A stretch of DNA of 14,077 nt, taken from positions 1-14,077 of the forward strand of contig JAIDJD010000080.1 of assembly GCA_029052375.1 (NCBI GenBank), given 5' to 3'. Of this stretch, positions 6,549 through 13,067 are shown piece after piece (within the stretch, counting starts at the first letter, position 1; each line of letters begins with the position of its first letter). Both the position numbers and the translations under genes were made by a program. The notes beneath the pieces are model-generated. The model was not told where the DNA came from, ran no database searches, and worked only from the letters and a program-made list of their open reading frames with translations. Origin of the DNA: Duncaniella sp. Lineage in GTDB: Bacteria > Bacteroidota > Bacteroidia > Bacteroidales > Muribaculaceae.

Positions 6549-8803
6549 CGCCTCGAACTGTAGTCTGCGTCGCGCAGTTTGGCGAAGGCACGCAGATACT
6601 TGCGCACGGCCGACACCATCTCTTGCGTCTCCTGCAGCATATTGACATACACATACAGCACACTCATCTCGGCCGGGTCGCCGTCGCGGAGCCGGTCGCT
6701 GACGCCGTGATAGATATCAGAAATCCTGTCCTTGATATTGTCACACCGCCGGCGCAGGCGCGTGATAGCCTCCACGTCGCCGCTCTTCATCAGCTCGAGA
6801 GTGTCCCTGAACAGGGCGTCCACCTCCATGCGCACATACTCATACCCCTCGCGGTGGCTTGCCGGGAGCGGCATGAAGTTGTTCTCGACGTGCTCCTTGC
6901 ACACCTCGTTGATGCGCCAGAGATTGTACAGTATGCCCATGCAGCAGTTGTTGCCCAGATAGAACCACGGGCTCTTCTCTATGGCCATCTCCCTTGGCAG
7001 GCAACGCAGGCAGAGCGTCTCCTTGCGCCGCGCGCTCTTCAGCACAGCCTTCTCTCTCGACAGCGCCCTCTCAGCCTTGCCCAGCAGGCGCGAGTTCTCG
7101 CCTATGAAAGCCCCGGCTATATCGCCATAGCGCTCGCGGGCAAAGGTCATGAACCTCTGCTGATGCTCGTTGATGAAGAGCTCTACCAGAGGCCATGTCT
7201 GCCCCTTGTCTTCGGTATGCACGATGGTCTGGAACAGGGCGTCGGCATTGTCGGTCTCGCCGCGCGAGGAGAAACGGCGGTTGCTCCTCACTATCAGCAC
7301 TATGGTCAGCACGCCGAGCAGCATCATGGCCCACTGGCCGCCGTAGTGCATGGCGGCCACCACGATGCCGGCGCCGATAAAGGCCACTCCGGCGGTGACA
7401 AACCATCCGCCTATCACCGAGATGACACCCGTGATTCTGAACACGGCGCTCTCGCGCCCCCAGGCTCGGTCGGCCAGCGAGGTGCCCATAGCCACCATGA
7501 AGGTGACAAACGTCGTGGAGAGCGGCAGCTTGAGCGAGGTGCCCAGGGCAATGAGCGCACCGGCGAGCACAAGGTTGACCGACCCGCGCACGAGGTCGAA
7601 GGCGGCGCCGTCCTCCATGATGCTCTCATCGGCGTCGAACCTGCGGGCAAACCACCGCCTGACGCCCACAGGGGTCACGCTCCTGACCCACGAGACCAGA
7701 GACAGCGACCACCTGACGAGCCTGCGGGCTATCCTCGACGACCCGAACATCTCGTCGCCCCCCTGCTGGCTGCCGAGCCCAATCTCGGTCTTGGCCACAT
7801 TTCTCGCCTTGGGCGACGTAGCCAGCGACACCACCATGATGACGCCGGCGCCGACCAGAAACCACACGGGAGTGTCGGCAGGACCGTTGAGCGACCCCAT
7901 CATGAACCCCATGGCATCGCCGCCTCCGTTGGCCACATAGTCCTGATAGGACGCAAGGCCGCTGAGCGGCACACCGATGAAGTTGACCAGGTCGTTGCCC
8001 GCAAAGGCCATGGCCAGGGCGAAGGTGCCCATCAGCACTATCACCTTGAGCACATTGACCCTGAAGATATGCAGCACCTGCATCAGCAAGGTGAAGAACA
8101 CCAGACACCCGCATATTATCAGCCCGGTATTGGCGGCTATCCACGCCTTGACAGCCGGAGTCATGAAGGCGAGCTCCTTGGCCCCCTTGATCAGCAGAAA
8201 GTAGACAATGGCCGTAGAGCAGAGGCCGCCGAAGATACCTATCTTCCACTTGAGCCGGCTGCGGTAGTTGAAGGAAAATATTGTCCTCGACACAAACTGG
8301 ACCACTGTCCCGAAAAAGAACGCAATGGCCACAGACAGGAATATGCCGAGTATAACGGACAGAGCCTTCTCGGTGTTGAGCAGGTCGTCGAATCCGGCAT
8401 CTGCCCCGCCGGCCATCTTGATGAGCGCCACCACGAATGTAGCCCCGAGAAGCTCGAACACCATAGACACCGTGGTCGACGTCGGCATCCCGAGCGAGTT
8501 GAAGACGTCGAGCAGGATGATGTCCGTGACCATGACAGCCATGAATATGCAGATGATGTCGTAGAACGAGAAATGCTCCGGCCTGAAGATTCCGTGACGC
8601 GCTATGTCCATCATCCCGTTGCTCATGGCCGCGCCTATGAAGACGCCCACAGACGCCACGATCAGCACACGCTTGAACGACGCCGCCCTCGACCCGACGG
8701 CCGAGTTAAGAAAGTTGACGGCATCGTTGCTCACACCCACAGACAGGTCGAAGACCGCCAGCAGGAAGAGAAATATCACAACACATAGAAACAATACTTC
8801 CAT
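6545..8803 (-). CDS. Inorganic phosphate transporter, PiT/PHO4 family, with C-terminal PhoU-like domain
   Basis: This 752-residue inner-membrane protein should import phosphate using an ion gradient. The two inverted PHO4 halves are visible. The first holds the signature region VGVSNDAVNFLNSAVGS (22-38) and GMPTSTTVSMVFELLG (105-120). The second holds FAGNDLVNFIGVPLSG (267-282) and KLPLSTTFVTFMVAMGT (425-441). About ten or more hydrophobic segments span residues 1-505, broken by a charged loop at 330-400. Residues about 510-752 are soluble, helical and charged, in the manner of a PhoU-like regulatory domain as in other long Bacteroidota PiT proteins. The gene leads a two-gene unit with the porin. 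No Pst or separate PhoU gene is present. The long + strand frame opposite it is a shadow. Confidence 0.93.
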   Translation of the reverse strand: MEVLFLCVVIFLFLLAVFDLSVGVSNDAVNFLNSAVGSRAASFKRVLIVASVGVFIGAAMSNGMMDIARHGIFRPEHFSFYDIICIFMAVMVTDIILLDVFNSLGMPTSTTVSMVFELLGATFVVALIKMAGGADAGFDDLLNTEKALSVILGIFLSVAIAFFFGTVVQFVSRTIFSFNYRSRLKWKIGIFGGLCSTAIVYFLLIKGAKELAFMTPAVKAWIAANTGLIICGCLVFFTLLMQVLHIFRVNVLKVIVLMGTFALAMAFAGNDLVNFIGVPLSGLASYQDYVANGGGDAMGFMMGSLNGPADTPVWFLVGAGVIMVVSLATSPKARNVAKTEIGLGSQQGGDEMFGSSRIARRLVRWSLSLVSWVRSVTPVGVRRWFARRFDADESIMEDGAAFDLVRGSVNLVLAGALIALGTSLKLPLSTTFVTFMVAMGTSLADRAWGRESAVFRITGVISVIGGWFVTAGVAFIGAGIVVAAMHYGGQWAMMLLGVLTIVLIVRSNRRFSSRGETDNADALFQTIVHTEDKGQTWPLVELFINEHQQRFMTFARERYGDIAGAFIGENSRLLGKAERALSREKAVLKSARRKETLCLRCLPREMAIEKSPWFYLGNNCCMGILYNLWRINEVCKEHVENNFMPLPASHREGYEYVRMEVDALFRDTLELMKSGDVEAITRLRRRCDNIKDRISDIYHGVSDRLRDGDPAEMSVLYVYVNMLQETQEMVSAVRKYLRAFAKLRDADYSSRR

Positions 8804-8831
8804 TCTGTCTTGATTGCTTGTTTTTACTGTG

Positions 8832-8839
8832 CAAAGTAA
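8832..8839 (-). promoter_or_regulatory. Weak -7 candidate upstream of the PiT gene
   Basis: TTACTTTG on the - strand (8839-8832) differs from TAnnTTTG at one fixed base and lies 28 bp before the ATG at 8803. The nearest TTTG upstream (8868-8865) is 25 bp away, longer than usual. It also lies in a small inverted repeat, ttact-N6-agtaa (8824-8839). Poor spacing is what would be expected of an activator-dependent promoter, but the call is tentative. Confidence 0.35.
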
Positions 8840-8872
8840 CCGAGAAAATGTTTCATAATTATTTCAAAATCC

Positions 8873-8887
8873 TTAAGAGATTGTTAA
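8873..8887. promoter_or_regulatory. TTAA-N7-TTAA repeat upstream of the PiT gene, possible regulator site
   Basis: Two TTAA cores (8873-8876 and 8884-8887) have an 11-bp period, 33 bp upstream of the weak -7 element. The period matches the perfect repeat upstream of the response-regulator gene, but only about 4 of 7 bases per half agree. Chance is a real alternative in AT-rich DNA. Confidence 0.25.
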
Positions 8888-8960
8888 CTGCAACCTCCTG
8901 GCCCCGCCGTGGTTGCGGGCCGGTATGTGTGTATATCTGTGTGGAGAGCCGTGCCGACCG

Positions 8961-9215
8961 CTACCCCCTGCCGGTGCCGCGGCTCAGCAACCCTACTATC
9001 CAGAGCAGGACCACTGCGCCGACGACAGAGGTGATGAGATTGCCGATGATGCTGCTTGCCGTGATGCCGATGAGCCCGAAGAGCCACCCTCCGAGCACTC
9101 CGCCGATGATGCCGACTATCAGATTGACTATGAGGCCGAAGCCCCCGCCGCGCATCAGCTTTCCGGCCACAAATCCGGCCACGATGCCGATGATGATATA
9201 CCAGATGAATGCCAT
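8961..9215 (-). CDS. GlsB/YeaQ/YmgE family small membrane protein (transglycosylase-associated protein family)
   Basis: This 84-residue, very hydrophobic, glycine-rich protein has the family's three membrane segments (about 3-20, 27-48 and 54-78). Its hallmarks include IIIGIVAGFVAGKLMRGGG near the start, a central IVGIIGGVLGGWLFGL and a final VVGAVVLLWIVGLL segment. Length is normal for the family. These proteins are often stress-induced and lie in the inner membrane; their biochemical role is unknown despite the transglycosylase name. The gene is in the same direction as the two-component genes, 97 bp after the kinase stop codon. I see no clear TAnnTTTG promoter in that gap and no strong terminator after it. 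An imperfect GC-rich hairpin at 8890-8916 lacks a T tract. Confidence 0.9.
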   Translation of the reverse strand: MAFIWYIIIGIVAGFVAGKLMRGGGFGLIVNLIVGIIGGVLGGWLFGLIGITASSIIGNLITSVVGAVVLLWIVGLLSRGTGRG

Positions 9216-9312
9216 GATTCTATAGTTTTTATGTGTCAGACTTTATGTTTCATGATTGTCTAACACTCAAAAACGCTCTTAGGTTCATCCCTCCCCTACT
9301 CCCCCCGCGGCA

Positions 9313-10758
9313 TCAGGCCGGAAAACGTATCTCCAGCTCAAGCCCTCCGGCGGCACCGTTGCGCGCAGAGATGCTCCCGCCATGGAAAAGGACGGCATTC
9401 TTGACTATAGAGAGCCCGAGCCCGGTGCCCCCGGCGGCGCGAGAGCGCCCCTTGTCCACACGGTAGAACCGCTCGAATATCCTCCCGAGATGCTCCTCCG
9501 CCACCCCCGTCCCGTTGTCCGAGACGGTCAGCAAGATGCGGCCCCGGCTGTCAGACCTCCCCGCTATCCGTATGCGCGTCCCCCCGCTGTAAGCCACCGC
9601 ATTGTCTATCAGATTGTTCAACACCGACTCGAGCAGCCGTGCATTACCCGCCATCATCAGCGGCCCGGCCACATCCGTCTCTATCACAAGCCCCCTGGCC
9701 TCTGCCACAGGAGCGCGCTCGGCGACAGCCTCGCGTATTATCGCGGCGAGGTCTACAGGCTCGCGCGCTATAGCCTCGCCGCCATCCTCCATGCGCGTTA
9801 TCAGCGCAATGTCTTCCAGCAGGCTATTGAGCCTCGCGGTGTTGGCGAGACAACGGCGCAGAAACATCTCGCGCCTCTCCGGCTCCATGCCGGCGTGTTC
9901 GAGCATGGTCTCGACACACACCTGTATCGAGGCCACGGGGGTCTTGAGCTCATGGCTTATATTATTGGTCAGGTCTTTCTTGATGCGCTCCTTCTCGCGC
10001 TGTTCCCTCAGAGCCGCCCGGTGTTCGCTGTCGCGGTCTGCGTTGGCCTGCTGGAGACGCGCGTAGAGGCGCACTATATGGTTTGAAATCTCGCCCAGCT
10101 CGTCGTGTGGAAAAGGCTCGGTGTCCGAGATTCTCACACCCCGCTCGACACTCTGTGCAAAACGGCTGAGCCTCAGTATATGCTGGCCCACGCGCCGTGT
10201 GGCAAAATAGCCGAGCACACACATTATCAGCGTTATCGCACCCATCACCCTAAGAAAACCGTAGTCTGCCTCGAGCAGAGAGCTTAGCGACAGAGAATAA
10301 GGCACCGCAGTCCTCACCACTATCCCCCCGGCTCCCCTCCGCGCCGAATAGAAATAATAGTCGCCCGTGCTCTCGCTGTGGCGCCTGACGGCATACCCGG
10401 TCATGGACGACATGGCCTGCCGTATCTCCACGCGGTCCTGATGGTTGGTGCGGTGTATCGAGTCGAGAGTATTGTCATATATCACATCTCCGCGGTCGGT
10501 GATGACGCTCACTCTCAGGTCTTCGAACGGGCTTGCGTGGCTCAGGTCTATCTCCGAGACATCCTTGCCCTCGCCGAGCTCGGTGAGGATATACATATTT
10601 ATCAGCTGCAGGCGCGAGTCCATCTCGGCCGCCTTGAACTCCTTCTCGCGGTGGTACTGGAACACGACAAAACACCCCACCATCAGCAGCGAGTAGCCCA
10701 ACAGCCACAGAAAAAGCCTCGCGGGATACGTCAGCCTACTCCTCGAACCCATAGCCAT
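9313..10758 (-). CDS. Membrane sensor histidine kinase of a two-component system
   Basis: This 481-residue kinase has two membrane segments (about 13-34 and 167-188) flanking a periplasmic sensor of about 130 residues that I cannot assign to a known fold. A HAMP-like linker and coiled coil follow (about 189-262). The H-box NNISHELKTPVASIQ carries the phosphoacceptor His269. The N-box NNLIDNAVAY (381-390), G1 DNGTGV (414-419), F-box FERFYRVDKGRSR (428-440) and G2 GGTGLGLSIVK (443-453) are all intact, so it should be active. Its start overlaps the regulator gene by 23 bp, so the two are co-transcribed and probably translationally coupled. The signal is unknown; proximity to phosphate-uptake genes makes phosphate or envelope stress plausible. 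It resembles PhoR/RprX-type kinases in architecture, not enough to name it. Confidence 0.94.
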   Translation of the reverse strand: MAMGSRSRLTYPARLFLWLLGYSLLMVGCFVVFQYHREKEFKAAEMDSRLQLINMYILTELGEGKDVSEIDLSHASPFEDLRVSVITDRGDVIYDNTLDSIHRTNHQDRVEIRQAMSSMTGYAVRRHSESTGDYYFYSARRGAGGIVVRTAVPYSLSLSSLLEADYGFLRVMGAITLIMCVLGYFATRRVGQHILRLSRFAQSVERGVRISDTEPFPHDELGEISNHIVRLYARLQQANADRDSEHRAALREQREKERIKKDLTNNISHELKTPVASIQVCVETMLEHAGMEPERREMFLRRCLANTARLNSLLEDIALITRMEDGGEAIAREPVDLAAIIREAVAERAPVAEARGLVIETDVAGPLMMAGNARLLESVLNNLIDNAVAYSGGTRIRIAGRSDSRGRILLTVSDNGTGVAEEHLGRIFERFYRVDKGRSRAAGGTGLGLSIVKNAVLFHGGSISARNGAAGGLELEIRFPA

Positions 10759-11434
10759 AGCCCGAGCGTGTGACGATATTCTTTCCGTAAGGCCCTATTT
10801 TCTGGCGGATGCGGGTGATGTTGACATCCACAACCCTGTCGAGCACAACCACCTCGTCGGGCCATATATCTCTGAGAAGCTCGGCGCGAGAGAACACCCT
10901 GCCCGGATTGGAGAGCAGTCTCAGCAATATCTCAAACTCCTTGCGCGGCAGCCTGACATCCTCGCCGTCCACATTGCAGGTCTTCCTCTCGGGGTCGAGC
11001 ACGAGCCCCTCGAACGACACCGAGCCTCCCAAGGCCGCCCCGGCGGCCACGGCAGGGCCCGAAGTGCGGCGCAACACACTCCTCACCCTTGCCATCAGCG
11101 TCCTCAGCGAGTATGGCTTGGTGATGTAGTCGTCCGCCCCGAGGTCGAGGCCCGAGACCATATCGTCGTCGCTGTCCCTGGCCGTGCAGAATATTATAGG
11201 CACACGGGCAGTCTTGGGGTTGCTCTTCATAATCCGCGCCAACTGTGTCCCCGAGATGTCGCCCATCATGATGTCGAGCAGCACAAGGTCGTAGGCCGAC
11301 AGATCTCGCGTCAGAGCCTCCTCGGCACTGACGGCTGTGTCGACATCATAACCGTCGGCCTCAAGATTGTAAGCCAGAGCCTCGCAAAGAGTCTCCTCAT
11401 CGTCCACAATCAGTATTCGCTTCTTCTGATTCAT
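10736..11434 (-). CDS. OmpR/PhoB-family response regulator
   Basis: This 232-residue regulator has a receiver domain (1-120) with all key residues: acidic pair Asp11-Asp12, phosphoacceptor Asp54 in LLDIMMG, Thr84 and Lys106 in TKPYS. A linker (about 122-137) leads to a winged-helix DNA-binding domain (about 138-232) with the RKEFEILLRLLSNPG and VVDVNITRIRQKIG signatures and a wing ending GYGYGFEE. It pairs with the downstream kinase. The ATG at 11434 is immediately before the first receiver strand (KRILIVDDE), so no later start is possible. A -7 element ends 4 nt before it, implying a leaderless transcript. A perfect direct repeat 49-67 bp upstream may be its own binding site. Confidence 0.95.
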   Translation of the reverse strand: MNQKKRILIVDDEETLCEALAYNLEADGYDVDTAVSAEEALTRDLSAYDLVLLDIMMGDISGTQLARIMKSNPKTARVPIIFCTARDSDDDMVSGLDLGADDYITKPYSLRTLMARVRSVLRRTSGPAVAAGAALGGSVSFEGLVLDPERKTCNVDGEDVRLPRKEFEILLRLLSNPGRVFSRAELLRDIWPDEVVVLDRVVDVNITRIRQKIGPYGKNIVTRSGYGYGFEE

Positions 11435-11438
11435 ACTG

Positions 11439-11446
11439 CAAAAATA
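11439..11446 (-). promoter_or_regulatory. -7 element of the two-component operon, directly before the start codon
   Basis: TATTTTTG on the - strand (11446-11439) fits TAnnTTTG exactly and ends 4 nt before the ATG. The -33 region is poor: the nearest TTG (11465-11463) gives a 16-bp spacer, shorter than the usual 19-21 bp, consistent with a promoter that needs an activator. Confidence 0.5.
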
Positions 11447-11482
11447 GTCATTCTACCAATTCCAACCTTGCTCCCCGCCAAA

Positions 11483-11501
11483 AGTTTAATAATAGTTTAA
11501 T
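11483..11501 (-). promoter_or_regulatory. Direct repeat with Pho-box geometry, candidate regulator operator
   Basis: On the - strand, TTAAACT is repeated perfectly with the AT-only spacer ATTA, giving an 11-bp period (11500-11494 and 11489-11483); the identity extends to 8 bp, ATTAAACT. Two 7-bp direct repeats separated by 4 bp is the arrangement bound head to tail by PhoB/OmpR-type winged helices. Its place about 49-67 bp upstream of the likely transcription start suits autoregulation. Binding itself is inferred. Confidence 0.45.
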
Positions 11502-11525
11502 ATAAACACCTCTCCGCGACAGGGG

Positions 11526-11566
11526 AAAAAAGGGTTGCACGGAGAGTCTCGGCAATCCGTGCAACC
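11526..11566 (-). terminator. Intrinsic terminator of the OmpA-domain gene
   Basis: A perfect 11-bp stem (11533-11543 with 11556-11566) closes a 12-nt loop and is followed on the - strand by six T (A tract 11526-11531). It begins 27 bp after the stop codon of the 11594-12340 gene and separates it from the two-component operon. Confidence 0.93.
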
Positions 11567-11593
11567 TGCATTTATTCTTCAGCTTTCAGAGCC

Positions 11594-12340
11594 TCACTCG
11601 AGCGAAACCTCGGCACGGCGGTCCTGAGCGTTGTTGGCATAGGCGTGGGTGGGGCCGTAACCCTTGGCCTTGACATTGCCGGTGGGTACTCCGTGAGCCA
11701 CCATATAGTCGCCTACCGAGCGTGCTCTGCGCTCGGACAGACGGGTGTTGTAGGCGGCATTGCCGGTCTCGTCTGTATAAGCCTTGATCACTACGGTCTT
11801 GCCCGACTTGACGGCCTGCCTGGCGATATTGGTCAGCGATGCTGTCTCGGGGACATTGGAGCGGTCGGTGTCAAAGAGATAGACCACCACTGCCACAGGA
11901 GCGGCTGTGGCCCGGGCGGCCGATGGCTGAGCCTTGACGGCGGCGGGATTGGCGCTGACCATTATCTCGTCGAGGTTGACATACTCCACGGCATCCCCGC
12001 CGGCATAGGCGGGCGAGACAGTCTGCGAGCCATACATGGCCGCATATCTCTCTCCGTCCGTGACGCGAGGCCTCCATATCAGGGCCGCGGCCACCATCAG
12101 GCCGAGGACAAGCAAGGCCACCCAGCCCATGCCTCCGAATATGCCGCGTGCCTCCTGGGCGTCAGATGTGGCGGCGAACTCTTCCACCTCCGGGGCGGCC
12201 GCGGCTTTCTCTTCCTCGGCGGCCGGAAGTCTTTCGGGCTCGTGATGTCCTCCCAGGCGTTGAGCCTCGGGGTGTGAACCCAACTCCAGCATCTCAGGCT
12301 GTTCTCCTAATTTCTTAGGATCAAATTGAGACTCTTTCAT
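11594..12340 (-). CDS. Membrane-anchored protein with C-terminal OmpA-like peptidoglycan-binding domain
   Basis: This 248-residue protein starts, in my reading, at the ATG at 12340 (MKESQFDPKK); the longer frame to 12397 adds 19 residues with no support. Residues 1-70 are hydrophilic, rich in Glu, Ala, His and Pro, with two similar segments (GSHPEAQRLG, GHHEPERLPA). A single membrane helix spans 71-89. A linker leads to an OmpA-like domain at about 148-248. The domain has VYLFDTD near its start, YTDETGNAAYNTRLS (188-202) with Asp190, and RRARSVGDYM with Arg205, the Asp and Arg positions that grip meso-diaminopimelate. With no cleavable signal peptide it is most likely fixed in the inner membrane with the OmpA domain in the periplasm, linking membrane to cell wall. 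It is monocistronic. No TAnnTTTG promoter was found upstream. Confidence 0.88.
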   Translation of the reverse strand: MKESQFDPKKLGEQPEMLELGSHPEAQRLGGHHEPERLPAAEEEKAAAAPEVEEFAATSDAQEARGIFGGMGWVALLVLGLMVAAALIWRPRVTDGERYAAMYGSQTVSPAYAGGDAVEYVNLDEIMVSANPAAVKAQPSAARATAAPVAVVVYLFDTDRSNVPETASLTNIARQAVKSGKTVVIKAYTDETGNAAYNTRLSERRARSVGDYMVAHGVPTGNVKAKGYGPTHAYANNAQDRRAEVSLE

Positions 12341-12605
12341 AGCTGTTTCTGTTTTAAAGTGTAGGCGTTTAGTTTTATATGAAAACACACCGCACAAGGC
12401 CGGGGTTGAATGAAACGGCGCCGCAATCCGTTAAAAAACGACAAAATGCCCGATCGGCTCACTCCTATCCCGCCGTTGCTACCTAATACTGATAAGGCCG
12501 CCCCGGGCAAAATCACAAATTTTGAGTATTGCCCTCCCTCGGCCTTCTCTCTAACTTTGCCGCCGTAATCAATCAACTTCCAAACCATCAACAATCAACC
12601 ATCAC
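12341..12605. other. Divergent intergenic region between the OmpA-domain gene and the lipoprotein gene
   Basis: This 265-bp gap must hold promoters for both directions. The + strand promoter is clear (12529-12559). For the - strand gene I find no consensus element. The inverted repeat gggcaa-N18-ttgccc (12505-12510 and 12529-12534) overlaps the + strand -33 element. No gene or RNA is evident. Confidence 0.6.
12529..12559 (+). promoter_or_regulatory. Bacteroidota-type promoter of the lipoprotein-TonB receptor operon
   Basis: TTG at 12529-12531 lies 20 bp before TAACTTTG at 12552-12559, a full match to TAnnTTTG. Transcription would start near 12564, leaving a leader of about 42 nt that is rich in A and C and has no Shine-Dalgarno sequence. 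Confidence 0.72.
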
Positions 12606-13067
12606 ATGAAACACTTCAACTCCATTCTCATCCTCCTCGTCCTGTTCCTCACCGCCTGCTCGTCGTCCGAGAGCGGCGCCCCCGCCACCCCTGCGGCCAA
12701 GGAAATCGAAGGCTCGTACACCGGCACACTGGCCGCAAGCGTGATGAACAGCGAGAGCCTGTACGAATCCATGACGCTCACCGTCACCGCCACGGACGAC
12801 GCCACGGTGTCGGTGGTCACCCCATCGTTCGGCACACCTCCCATGCAGATGCCCTCGATCACGATAGAGGGCGTCAAGGTTGCCGGCGAGGACGGCACAT
12901 ACGTGCTTGACACTACAAAGTTCTCACAGGAGTCCGGCGGCAAGAAATGTTCGGGCACACTGGAGGGAGCCTTTGCCGACGGCAAGCTCACCATCAGCTT
13001 CAGCCTCAACTACGGCGCCATGCCCATGCCTATAATCTGCTCATTCACCGCCCCCAAGGATAAATGA
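12606..13067 (+). CDS. Calycin-like lipoprotein paired with a TonB-dependent receptor
   Basis: This 153-residue protein has a lipoprotein signal peptide with the lipobox LTAC (lipidated Cys18) followed by a Ser-rich tether. Residues about 34-150 form a small beta-rich domain that begins IEGSYTGTL and ends DGKLTISFSLNYG followed by a final strand, a pattern of the calycin-like domain common in Bacteroidota lipoproteins. Two Met-Pro clusters, PPMQMP and GAMPMP, stand out and could sit at a binding site. It is probably an outer-membrane lipoprotein, perhaps surface-exposed, that binds a ligand for the receptor encoded next. Its stop codon overlaps the receptor start by 4 bp (ATGA). The ligand is unknown; heme is one possibility because the receptor resembles that class. 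Confidence 0.85.
   Translation: MKHFNSILILLVLFLTACSSSESGAPATPAAKEIEGSYTGTLAASVMNSESLYESMTLTVTATDDATVSVVTPSFGTPPMQMPSITIEGVKVAGEDGTYVLDTTKFSQESGGKKCSGTLEGAFADGKLTISFSLNYGAMPMPIICSFTAPKDK

Noticed and set aside
6518..8788. 756-codon open frame on the + strand
   Set aside because: It is antisense to the PiT gene over almost its whole length. The predicted protein is rich in His, Arg and Glu without any fold pattern, the mirror image of membrane-helix codons.
9241..9312. Terminator between the kinase and the GlsB-type gene
   Set aside because: A T run exists on the - strand, but the arms before it do not pair over more than about four bases, so read-through into the small membrane-protein gene remains possible.
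12341..12397. 19-residue N-terminal extension of the OmpA-domain protein
   Set aside because: It adds a basic, unrelated segment before a normal start. The ATG at 12340 gives a coherent hydrophilic N-terminus.
12602..13009. 135-codon - strand frame opposite the lipoprotein
   Set aside because: The + strand has a promoter, a lipobox and a coupled downstream gene; the - strand frame is a shadow.
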